Origin: CALIKS01 sp964440295
Lineage (GTDB): Archaea; Thermoproteota; Nitrososphaeria_A; Caldarchaeales; Calditenuaceae
Assembly: GCA_964440295.1 (NCBI GenBank)
Contig: CAYTRT010000008.1
Coordinates: 1 to 46,622 of the forward strand
Direction: 5' to 3'
DNA length: 46,622 nucleotides
A program made the position numbers and the translations under genes. This document shows, piece after piece, positions 15,051-21,883 of the stretch. Each line of letters starts with the position of its first letter. The first letter of the stretch is position 1. The notes beneath the pieces were generated by a model, which worked only from the letters and a program-made list of their open reading frames with translations, did not search any database and was not told the origin of the DNA.

Positions 15051-15605
15051 TTATTCTTGCTGTAGTGCTTTTTTGGCCTTGTAGAGGTCTCCGACCTTGG
15101 GGCTGAGATACGACGTGAATATTATGTTTCCAATAGTTAGGGCTCCTAATAAGATTGCTATTGGTTGTTCTGTATAGATTAATGCGTATGCGAAAGGGAT
15201 CAGTGGTGAGAGCATAGAGGCGAGGGCTCCTGAAGCGTATGTTATGCTCCTGCCGTATCTTGAAGTGTTTGTCAGTGATGATTTATCAATCTTTATTCCT
15301 AGTACTGGGATTAGTTTTATCAGGGGCGTCATGATGGGTAATTTTAATTTGATGAGGCTCGACCTACCAATGATGTAGTAAAGAAATCTTATTCCTAGGA
15401 GTTTTCCCACTATGAAGTGGGCTAAACAGTGGGAGAAGTACCAGAAACAAAACCAGGAGAATAGCAGTGTTATAAATTTTAGAATAGATATGGACGTAAG
15501 ACTTGTCAGGTATAAAAAAGCAAAGCCAATAACTAGTCCAGTAATTTCTATGGCGCTGCCGGCCCACGTCGAGATTATTCTTTTAGGATAACTAGAGCTT
15601 TCCAT
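15051..15605 (-). CDS. Multi-pass membrane protein, M50-like but without HExxH
   Basis: The 184-residue protein has about five hydrophobic segments: 20-38, 42-60, near 80, 120-145 and 150-165. FSHCLAHFIVGKLLGIRF (about residues 57-74) lies where site-2-protease (M50) relatives have HExxH. Here the spacing HxxxH is kept, but the glutamate is replaced (H-C-L-A-H), so protease activity is doubtful. LSPKVGDLYKA near the C-terminus could correspond to the third metal ligand region (NxxPxxxxD type) but is weak. I would label it a membrane protein of unknown function. The minus-strand gene stands alone, with T-rich DNA on either side. The ATG start at 15605 follows an AT-rich leader. Confidence 0.5.
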   Translation of the reverse strand: MESSSYPKRIISTWAGSAIEITGLVIGFAFLYLTSLTSISILKFITLLFSWFCFWYFSHCLAHFIVGKLLGIRFLYYIIGRSSLIKLKLPIMTPLIKLIPVLGIKIDKSSLTNTSRYGRSITYASGALASMLSPLIPFAYALIYTEQPIAILLGALTIGNIIFTSYLSPKVGDLYKAKKALQQE

Positions 15606-15724
15606 GTTTTGTAATTCTTGTGAGTACTTAATTTGGTTTTAGGGCGATATTATCATTATTTATGCCGCGATATATAATATTTTGGCTTAAAGTCGTCAAG
15701 CCTATTCTATCATGTATGGTATGA

Positions 15725-16246
15725 TCAATTATTTTTTAGTCGCATCATCCATATTCCTAGTATTATTATGGGGATTGAGATGAGGCACATCCATTGTGAT
15801 ACTTGCTCAAATGGTCTTCTCTCGATCATCGTGGAATCCACCATCCTCAGATTAAGGTATAATGTCTGATTTGTTAGGTTTTTAATCTCTATGGTTATTG
15901 GGCCTTGAAAATCATATAGCGTCCACGCGAAAAATGTGTGTACCTTTGTCTCGACTAATTTGGCCCTGGCATCAGAGATCGCCACGTAAAATTTACTTAT
16001 GATTCTGTCTTCTGAAATGTCTACTACATAGCACTCGATTGAGACCGTTACCTCGTAGGTTCTTCCTTCCATAATTTCTCTTATCTCGTGACTTGCGACG
16101 CCTCCTGGCAGCATTGAGAAACGCCTCGAGAAAACCTCCTTGTATGCTGGTTCGGTTTGTGTGAAGGCGAAGTACAGGTAGCCGGCAGTTATGAGTAGGA
16201 TGGCCGCGATGGTTAGGACGATTGCTCCGCCAACGTTAGGTCTCAT
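15725..16246 (-). CDS. Membrane protein with extracytoplasmic β domain
   Basis: This is a 173-residue protein of unknown function. An N-terminal hydrophobic helix (residues 7-27) and a C-terminal one (residues 149-167, ending in the basic MRLKNN) bracket about 115 residues rich in alternating hydrophobic residues. That domain reads like a β-sandwich facing outside: YEVTVSIECYVVDIS, ISKFYVAIS, ITIEIKNLTNQTLYLNLRMV. Two N-glycosylation sequons (NLT, NQT) lie in it. The topology is therefore two helices with both termini inside. No enzymatic motif is visible. It lies between another small membrane protein and the prenyl synthase gene, all on the minus strand, but gaps of over 50 bases leave the operon question open. 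Confidence 0.5.
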   Translation of the reverse strand: MRPNVGGAIVLTIAAILLITAGYLYFAFTQTEPAYKEVFSRRFSMLPGGVASHEIREIMEGRTYEVTVSIECYVVDISEDRIISKFYVAISDARAKLVETKVHTFFAWTLYDFQGPITIEIKNLTNQTLYLNLRMVDSTMIERRPFEQVSQWMCLISIPIIILGIWMMRLKNN

Positions 16247-16300
16247 ATTCTTCAGAACAACTTTGATGCTTATAACAACTAGCTAGAAACTAGAAAATCG

Positions 16301-17371
16301 TTAGAATTTCCTGGTTATTAGGAATTCCGTGAGTGCCCTTAGGAGTTCTTTTGCTTTTCCTTCGAGGAATATGCCTTCCACGTCTCTCCAAGCGTTGGTT
16401 ACGAGTTCTCTGGCCTTATTCTCTGCGTATCTTACTGCTCCTGATTTCTTGATCAGGCTGATTGCTTCTTTTATTAGCTGTGGGTCACTTGTCCTCATCC
16501 TGAGTATCTCCTCCAGACGTTCTGCGTCCTTCTTCTCCAGCGTCCTTAGCGCGTAGACGACCATTAGTGTTCTCTTTCCCTCCTTTATGTCGCCTCCTAT
16601 CTCCTTGCCGTAGACTTCTTCCTCTCCGGCTATGTTTAGTATGTCGTCCTGTATCTGGAAGGCCACTGCCACAGCGTCTGAAAAGTTTGTGACTTTTTCC
16701 TCATCGCTTCTTGAGACGTTTGCTAGGCTGCAGGCCATTCTTGCCGCGAGCCTGACGAGTGATCCCGTCTTTAGCCTACACATAGTGAGATACATCTCCT
16801 CGGTTATTGGGCCGCTTAGTGATCTATGCCATGCTATGTCGAGGGCCTGGCCAATGCTGAGGTTAAGCATCTCTTCTATATACACTCTGGTCAGCTTGTC
16901 TATTACGTCTTGACTGTACTTGCCCGTCCTCATGAGCTGAACTAAGGGTAGGTAGTAGAGGGTGTTTCCCATGTTTATCGCTATGTCTACCCCATATATC
17001 TTGTGAATGCAGGGCTTTCCTCGCCTGAGGTCGCTGTTGTCCTCGACGTCGTCTACAGCGAGTGTCCCGTTGTGGATTAGCTCCGAGACGATTGAGAGGT
17101 CAGCTATCTCGGCTGGGTCTCCTCCGAGTGCTTCATATGTAAGCAACATGATTACTGGTCGCCATCTCTTTCCGCCTCTTGATAGGAGGTCCCAGGCGGG
17201 CCTGATGATTGACTCGTTGATCGCCGTCTCATCGAATACTGCATCCCTTACACCCGTAAGCATCTTCAGATATTCAGAAGTGGCTTCTATTGGGAAGTGT
17301 CTTGCTAATGCATTGTTTACTAGCTCAATGTATTTGGCTAGCTCCTTGTCCAGATCCACGTAGATATTCAA
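16301..17371 (-). CDS. Trans-polyprenyl (geranylgeranyl-type) diphosphate synthase
   Basis: The enzyme extends allylic diphosphates with IPP to make the C20 (or longer) precursor of archaeal membrane lipids. The first aspartate-rich motif is intact at D107-D108-V-E-D111, followed by LRRGKP. The second is DDILN (242-246), where the last Asp is replaced by Asn, then GKEIGGDIKEGKRT. GGKRWRP near residue 67 binds IPP. The length of 356 residues is normal. Product length cannot be read with certainty. Mevalonate kinase and a UbiA prenyltransferase lie elsewhere in the window, so isoprenoid genes are scattered. The ATG start is preceded by a TATA-like AATATAAG on the minus strand. Confidence 0.9.
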   Translation of the reverse strand: MNIYVDLDKELAKYIELVNNALARHFPIEATSEYLKMLTGVRDAVFDETAINESIIRPAWDLLSRGGKRWRPVIMLLTYEALGGDPAEIADLSIVSELIHNGTLAVDDVEDNSDLRRGKPCIHKIYGVDIAINMGNTLYYLPLVQLMRTGKYSQDVIDKLTRVYIEEMLNLSIGQALDIAWHRSLSGPITEEMYLTMCRLKTGSLVRLAARMACSLANVSRSDEEKVTNFSDAVAVAFQIQDDILNIAGEEEVYGKEIGGDIKEGKRTLMVVYALRTLEKKDAERLEEILRMRTSDPQLIKEAISLIKKSGAVRYAENKARELVTNAWRDVEGIFLEGKAKELLRALTEFLITRKF

Positions 17372-17414
17372 TATTGACTAACTTATATTCGTGTCTTTCG
17401 TGTAAAAGTTTCTT

Positions 17415-18185
17415 TCATATCTTGACGCCATTGGAGTTTAGGAAGATCGATATCTGTGAGTTCAGCTTCTCGACCTGTTTGTCCATGCTTATCTTCTCTA
17501 ATAGGAACTCGGAGTATGTCTTATTGACGTTTGCATATTTTTGGAGGTAGTTCTCCTTTGCGAGCTTCTTGGCCGCCTCCTCGATGTATCGTCTCAGCTC
17601 CTCTACGCTCGGCTCCTTGTAAGAGTCGAAGTGAAGAATCATGTCTAGTGGGAGCCTGGGCCTTAGGGGCGGCTTCTCTGCGGGTGCACCGATGCATAAG
17701 AATATCAGAGGCGTTACTCCCTTGGGCAGCCCGAGAAGCGATGATACTTCCCTGCCCATCCATAACGCATAGTCGAGCATGACTGAGCCGTATCCCAGTG
17801 CCTCAGCCGCTATGACGATGTTCTCAGCGAATAGGCCGGCCTCGAAGATCGCCTCGATCGTCTCCACTGGATGCTTATCGCTCCTCAATACGTGTCTCTC
17901 GCTCAAAGTGTCGAACAGTAGTGATGTCCTCCTGAAGTCTATGCATATCAGCAGAAGTAGGGGAGCCTTGACGAAGAGTTGGTCGTCGGCGAGTTCTGCG
18001 ATCTTCGACTTTAAGTCTTCGCGATCAATAACTATTACGCAGTATGACTGGTATGTGCATGGCGCTCTCTGGCCCGCCTCTACTAATAGCCTAACCACCG
18101 CAGGGCTAATCCTGCCCTGTTTAAAGGCCCTGATTGACCTTCTACTCATCAGGATTCTGAGTATGCTCCTGCTCCTCGCAGCCAT
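17415..18185 (-). CDS. Nitroreductase-family flavoprotein
   Basis: An NAD(P)H:FMN-dependent oxidoreductase of the nitroreductase fold. The N-terminal signature SRRSIRAFKQGRIS is present, along with AGQRAPCTYQSY, where the usual APS is APC, a helix with ETIEAIFEAGLFAENIVIAA, and GYGSVMLD. IGAPAEKPPLRPRLPLD near the end is also typical. The start is set at ATG 18185 (257 residues). A longer frame reaching 18356 would run into htrA and lacks family sequence. The last 50 residues are a charged helical extension (YIEEAAKKLAKENYLQK) beyond the core. The substrate is unknown; some relatives act in F420 or quinone chemistry, but nothing here decides it. Confidence 0.85.
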   Translation of the reverse strand: MAARSRSILRILMSRRSIRAFKQGRISPAVVRLLVEAGQRAPCTYQSYCVIVIDREDLKSKIAELADDQLFVKAPLLLLICIDFRRTSLLFDTLSERHVLRSDKHPVETIEAIFEAGLFAENIVIAAEALGYGSVMLDYALWMGREVSSLLGLPKGVTPLIFLCIGAPAEKPPLRPRLPLDMILHFDSYKEPSVEELRRYIEEAAKKLAKENYLQKYANVNKTYSEFLLEKISMDKQVEKLNSQISIFLNSNGVKI

Positions 18186-18244
18186 AACCAACAGAGATAA
18201 GCACGCGTAATTATTAATCGCTAATCTGGTTGGAGGGCAACCTC

Positions 18245-18253
18245 TTATATAAT
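18245..18253 (+). promoter_or_regulatory. TATA box of the htrA-like gene
   Basis: TTATATAAT is centred 25 bases before ATG 18274, ideal for a leaderless archaeal transcript. It lies downstream of the nitroreductase start on the other strand. Confidence 0.6.
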
Positions 18254-18273
18254 GGGACTGAGCAACTTCATTT

Positions 18274-19215
18274 ATGCCGCTAACCGGACTTGAGGAGGCA
18301 ATCACAAGCGTGGTCGAGAAAGTGACGCCGAGCGTCGTCAGCGTGAGTACCGTCAAGATATTTCACGACTACATATTCAGGCCGCTGCCAGTCGAGGGCA
18401 TGGGCTCAGGTCTTATAATAGGCGAGAAGGGCTACATAGTTACCAACTACCACGTCGTCGGGAGATCCAAGAAAATACAGGTGATACTCAGCGATGGAAG
18501 AAGATTTGACGCAGCAATTATAGGAGGCGACCCATCATACGACGTCGCCCTACTAAAGATAGACGCAGACGGCCTAAAGCCCGCAAAGCTAGGAGACTCA
18601 GATAAGCTCAAGGTCGGACAGATAGCAATCGTCATAGGAAACCCACTCGGATTCATGCTCGGCGGACCCACAGTAACCGTAGGCGTCATAAGCGCGCTGA
18701 AGAGGAAGATAAAGACAGAGGCAGGATATATCGAAGACCTAATACAGACAGACGCGCCCATAAACCTTGGAAACAGCGGTGGACCAATACTCAACACTGA
18801 CGGCGAAGTGGTCGGAATAAGTACCGCGATAGTGCCGTACGCGCAGGGCATAGGCTTCGCGATACCTATCAACATCGTCAAAGACGTCCTCGATCAGCTC
18901 CTAAAGTATGGACGCGTGGTCAAGCCGTGGCTGGGAATATACGGAGTAACAATAACGCCGCAGCTCTCAGAGTACTACGGGCTTCCAGTTAGCAGCGGAG
19001 TACTAGTGGTGGACGTCGCGCCAGAATCGCCAGCAGAGGAGGCCAGAATATTGAAGGGCGACATAATTACAGGCATGGACGGAGAAGAACTAAGCGGAAT
19101 CGAGGAGCTAAAGTCTAGGATCGAGAGGATGAAGCCAGGCAGGACGGTCAGCCTAAAGATCATCTCATACTACGGTGTCAGGGAGCTTTCCATCAAGCTC
19201 GGAGAGCAGGAATGA
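18274..19215 (+). CDS. HtrA/DegP-like serine protease with PDZ domain
   Basis: A trypsin-fold quality-control protease. The catalytic triad is complete: H60 (TNYHVV), D90 (SYDVALLK) and S168 (LGNSGGP). A single PDZ domain covers about residues 220-313, with SSGVLVVDVAPESPAEEA and ILKGDIITGMDGEEL. At 313 residues it is the short one-PDZ form. There is no signal peptide or membrane helix, since the protein begins directly with GLEEAITSVVEKVTPSVV. It would thus be cytoplasmic unless exported in an unusual way, whereas bacterial DegP is periplasmic. The leaderless promoter upstream supports the ATG chosen. It converges on the SDR gene with only 7 bases between stop codons. Confidence 0.92.
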   Translation: MPLTGLEEAITSVVEKVTPSVVSVSTVKIFHDYIFRPLPVEGMGSGLIIGEKGYIVTNYHVVGRSKKIQVILSDGRRFDAAIIGGDPSYDVALLKIDADGLKPAKLGDSDKLKVGQIAIVIGNPLGFMLGGPTVTVGVISALKRKIKTEAGYIEDLIQTDAPINLGNSGGPILNTDGEVVGISTAIVPYAQGIGFAIPINIVKDVLDQLLKYGRVVKPWLGIYGVTITPQLSEYYGLPVSSGVLVVDVAPESPAEEARILKGDIITGMDGEELSGIEELKSRIERMKPGRTVSLKIISYYGVRELSIKLGEQE

Positions 19216-19222
19216 GTCTTGC

Positions 19223-19990
19223 CTACTGAGACATTGCGAGCGCTAGGAATCCACCATCAACTACCAAGACCTGCCCAGTAATGTAGGAGGCATCATCACT
19301 GGCGAGGAAGACCGCGGCCCTGGCTATCTCCTCCGGTCTCCCAAGTCTGCCCAGCGGGATCCGCTTGAGCGCTGCGTCAATCTTTATGGAGCCCTCCGCG
19401 ATCCTCTGCTTAAGCATCTCGGTCTCGACGAGGCCCGGAGCGATCGCGTTGACTGTTATTCCATAGGGCGCCAGCTCGACGGCAAGCGTTCTCGTCAGGC
19501 CGAGTATGCCTGCCTTTGATGAGTTGTAGGCAGACCTGCCTGGGAGACTTACGAACGAGGCGATAGAGGCCAGGTTAATGATCCTACCGTACCGCTGCTT
19601 CTTCATCAGTTCTGAGGCATACTTTGAGCAGAGGAAAGGCGCCCTGAGGTTGACGTTGATGACTTTCTCCCAATCATCGAGCGAGGTCTCGTCAATGTTC
19701 TTGACAATGTTTATTCCCGCGTTGTTGACCAGCACGTCGATCCTACCCATAGACTCTGCAACGGCCCTGATGAGTCCTAGGCATCCATCCGTCGTTGAGA
19801 GGTCTGCTGGAACCAAGAGGTAATCGACGCCCATCTCTCTCAACTCTTTTTCAAGCCCGGCTAGGCTGCTGCTCGAGGTTGCGTTCCCCACGATTCTTCC
19901 ACCCTCCTTAGCCATCTCTATCGCTATTGCCCTGCCAATTCCCCTAGACGCTCCCGTGACTAGGCAGACTCTATCACTAAGCTTTCCCAA
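19223..19990 (-). CDS. Short-chain dehydrogenase/reductase (FabG-like)
   Basis: A 255-residue classical SDR. The cofactor loop TGASRGIGRAIA (residues 13-24), the NNAG motif (VLVNNAGI), catalytic Ser in LASIASF, Tyr/Lys in SAYNSSKAG, and the PG motif (AIAPGLVETEM) are all present. So is the C-terminal GRPEEIARAAVFLASDDASYITGQ. The sequence is close to 3-oxoacyl-ACP reductase/glucose-dehydrogenase-type enzymes. Archaea lack standard fatty-acid synthesis, so the substrate is probably another keto/hydroxy compound. No partner genes nearby help. The ATG start is preceded by a short AT-rich stretch on the minus strand. It converges tightly with the HtrA-like gene. Confidence 0.9.
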   Translation of the reverse strand: MGKLSDRVCLVTGASRGIGRAIAIEMAKEGGRIVGNATSSSSLAGLEKELREMGVDYLLVPADLSTTDGCLGLIRAVAESMGRIDVLVNNAGINIVKNIDETSLDDWEKVINVNLRAPFLCSKYASELMKKQRYGRIINLASIASFVSLPGRSAYNSSKAGILGLTRTLAVELAPYGITVNAIAPGLVETEMLKQRIAEGSIKIDAALKRIPLGRLGRPEEIARAAVFLASDDASYITGQVLVVDGGFLALAMSQ

Positions 19991-20076
19991 TACTCATCTA
20001 CCCTCTAGCTTAGTATTTTCTTGTCCATACATAGTCATATAAGGATTTGGCATGGGAGGAATCTCAGCAGCTAGAG

Positions 20077-20137
20077 GCAATACTTTTTATCTTGAACTGC
20101 TTCGTTATAGCTTAATATGCCTGAAATTAGGCTTGAG
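20077..20137 (+). repeat. Partial duplicate of the promoter and first codons of the adenosine-specific kinase gene
   Basis: About 61 bases here match 21298-21359. Shared are GCAATA(C/T)TTTTTATCTTGA, then TCGTT, and from the start codon CTGAAATTAGGCTTGAG is identical. Similarity stops after the seventh codon. It includes the AT-rich promoter region and start. Confidence 0.75.
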
Positions 20138-20242
20138 GCTGTGGCGTTTGGTGCAGAATTCTTCGCATTCATAATATGTCTGATCATCTTTTACGATCTT
20201 CCGCGTTATCATTTACTATTTACTATGTATTTCTTAAGTTAA
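20117..20242 (+). pseudogene. 41-codon remnant starting like the adenosine-specific kinase gene
   Basis: From ATG 20117 the first seven residues, MPEIRLE, match MAEIRLE at the start of the gene at 21339. The remaining 34 residues (AVAFGAEFFAFIICLIIFY...) share nothing with it, but form a hydrophobic segment. The stop overlaps the end of the trehalose-phosphatase remnant on the other strand. It is most simply a truncated duplicate whose 5' end was joined to unrelated sequence. It could be expressed as a micro-membrane protein because the promoter was copied too, but there is no further support for that. Confidence 0.5.
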
Positions 20243-20526
20243 TATAGCGCTGCTAATCGCTTGAGAAGTTCTTTAACCTCATCAGATTCTCTAAGATAGT
20301 ATTTTGCATTTGTTTGGATCGGGATGCTTGCCACCAAGATAGTTACGCCTCTGCTTAGCTGTAGAAACGCATCTTCGTCTGTGCTGTCGTCTCCAGCATA
20401 TATCGGTAGGCTCTCAGGCGCTACTCTCTCTATGAGAAGCTGTACCGCTCTTACTTTATTCCAATTTAACTTAGGCTTCACTTCAAGTACCTTCTTTCCG
20501 TAGGTAAACTGCTCTTTAATTTTTTG
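20239..20526 (-). pseudogene. C-terminal remnant of trehalose-6-phosphate phosphatase (OtsB/HAD)
   Basis: The minus-strand reading frame opens after a TGA at 20527-20529 and reads YGKKVLEVKPKLNWNK, then LPIYAGDDSTDEDAFLQL and RGVTILVA. This is the C-terminal third of OtsB, the enzyme that removes phosphate from trehalose-6-phosphate. GDDxTDEDAF is the HAD motif IV. The N-terminal two thirds, including the catalytic DxDGT motif, are absent, and the KG-x-A motif reads KVRA. GTG 20481 could start an 80-residue peptide, but it could not be an active phosphatase. No trehalose-6-phosphate synthase is nearby. It is a gene remnant in a 620-base decayed stretch; 20530-20613 holds nothing recognisable. 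Confidence 0.8.
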
Positions 20527-20613
20527 TCAGACCAAAATTTACCTGCCCTAGTTTAACACCATTTTTTGTAATTGTACAACTCTAATTAGCAAGAAGAGTT
20601 AGAAGAAATACTG

Positions 20614-21174
20614 ATGAGTATACGTGAGAGACAGTCATTCTCGACCCTAAGGAAGGACCATGAAGTTATTTTGAAAGTGATAGATTCTCTAGAAGAGAAG
20701 ATTAGATGCTTCAGGGTGAATGGCTCGATCGATGTAGAGTTTCTTCAAGGGTTTTTAAATTTTGGTAGCACATTCATAGACAAGTGCCATCACGCAAAGG
20801 AGGAGCATTGCCTGTTTCCATGCCTAGAGAAGAGAGGAATTCCTAGGATGGGCGGACCAATCGGCGTCATGCTGATGGAACATGAAACAGGTCGGATGAT
20901 GCTCAGAAAGATCAGAGAGAGTCTTGAGAACTACTTGAAGGGAGGACAAAGAACCGTGCTTGACGAAATAATAAATCTTTGTAGTGATTATATTCAGCTA
21001 CTTCGACAACATATCTATAAAGAGAATAATGTGCTCTTCCCATTGGGCGACAATGTGATTGACCATGTTGACGACAGAGAGGTCATGAAGTGCTATGACC
21101 AAAAAGAACTCCCAGCCGAGGTCCATCACAGTATGGAAGAACTGGCAGAACGGCTGACTGCTAAAAGATATTAA
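20614..21174 (+). CDS. Hemerythrin-like (HHE) metal-binding protein
   Basis: The 186-residue helical protein carries the metal ligands of a hemerythrin/HHE domain: RKDHEVI near residue 14, KCHHAKEEHCLFP near 68, LMEHETGRMM near 88, and LRQHIYKENNVLFP near 130. This gives a di-iron four-helix bundle. Such single-domain proteins bind oxygen, nitric oxide or iron and often protect against oxidative or nitrosative stress. The exact role here is unknown. The start is ATG, preceded by AGAAGAAA. The last 45 residues are charged and outside the core. It stands alone between the decayed patch and the adenosine-specific kinase gene, with no visible regulator. Confidence 0.85.
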   Translation: MSIRERQSFSTLRKDHEVILKVIDSLEEKIRCFRVNGSIDVEFLQGFLNFGSTFIDKCHHAKEEHCLFPCLEKRGIPRMGGPIGVMLMEHETGRMMLRKIRESLENYLKGGQRTVLDEIINLCSDYIQLLRQHIYKENNVLFPLGDNVIDHVDDREVMKCYDQKELPAEVHHSMEELAERLTAKRY

Positions 21175-21338
21175 CAGTTGAAAAATAACCCTTTCCAATT
21201 TCTCCAGCATTCCTTATTTTTTAATTTGATAAACTGGTCTTCAGGACCGCATTAACTGTTTACAAATGAACCATAACATATTTGCTTTGATTGTGGAGCA
21301 ATATTTTTTATCTTGATTTTACATCGTTTTATCTTGAT

Positions 21339-21845
21339 ATGGCTGAAATTAGGCTTGAGTCGGTTAAGGTCGAGTTTCCTGAGGGATGCAACGTCGTCTT
21401 CGGGATAACCCACTTCATCAAGAGTGTAGAGGACCTCTACGAGGCAATCGTCAATACTGTTCCCGGAGCGAAGTTCGGCGTCGCCTTTGCCGAGGCAAGC
21501 GGCCCCTGCCTAATTAGGCACGAGGGGACGGACGAGGAGCTGAGGAGGCTGGCGGCCGAGAACTTGCTGAGGATAGGGTGCGGACACACCTTCCTCATCA
21601 TCCTCAGAAATCTGTACCCCATAAACATATTGGGCAGGCTCAAAGAGGTGCCTGAAGTATGCACTATACTCGCGGCCACGGCTAACCCGCTGACAGTTAT
21701 AGTCGCGGAGACTGACCAAGGAGAAGGCAAGACTGGAAGAGGCGTGGTCGGAGTTATAGATGGCTACAAGTCAAAGGGCATCGAGGGTTCAGAAGACATC
21801 AAGCATAGGAGAGAGTTCCTAAGAAAGATAGGATACAAGTTCTGA
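21339..21845 (+). CDS. Adenosine-specific kinase family protein
   Basis: This 168-residue protein belongs to a conserved small family found in archaea and some bacteria, named from the adenosine-binding activity of a structurally studied archaeal member. Characteristic sequence includes VEFPEGCNVVFGITHFIKSVEDLYEAIV (residues about 10-37), FGVAFAEASGPCLIRHEG, CGHTFLIILRN, CTILAATANPLTVIVAET and GRGVVGVIDGYK. The start is set at ATG 21339, not further upstream, because MAEIRLE opens the family. Its promoter region and first seven codons occur again at 20077-20137. The physiological role is not settled in the literature I know. It is cytoplasmic, with no operon partner. Confidence 0.85.
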   Translation: MAEIRLESVKVEFPEGCNVVFGITHFIKSVEDLYEAIVNTVPGAKFGVAFAEASGPCLIRHEGTDEELRRLAAENLLRIGCGHTFLIILRNLYPINILGRLKEVPEVCTILAATANPLTVIVAETDQGEGKTGRGVVGVIDGYKSKGIEGSEDIKHRREFLRKIGYKF

Positions 21846-21883
21846 ATCAATCCAAATCAATATCTTCTATTTTTGGATATTTA

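Noticed and set aside
18186..18356. N-terminal extension of the nitroreductase to 18356
   Set aside because: It would overlap htrA and its promoter, and the extra 57 residues do not resemble the family. ATG 18185 gives a normal N-terminus.
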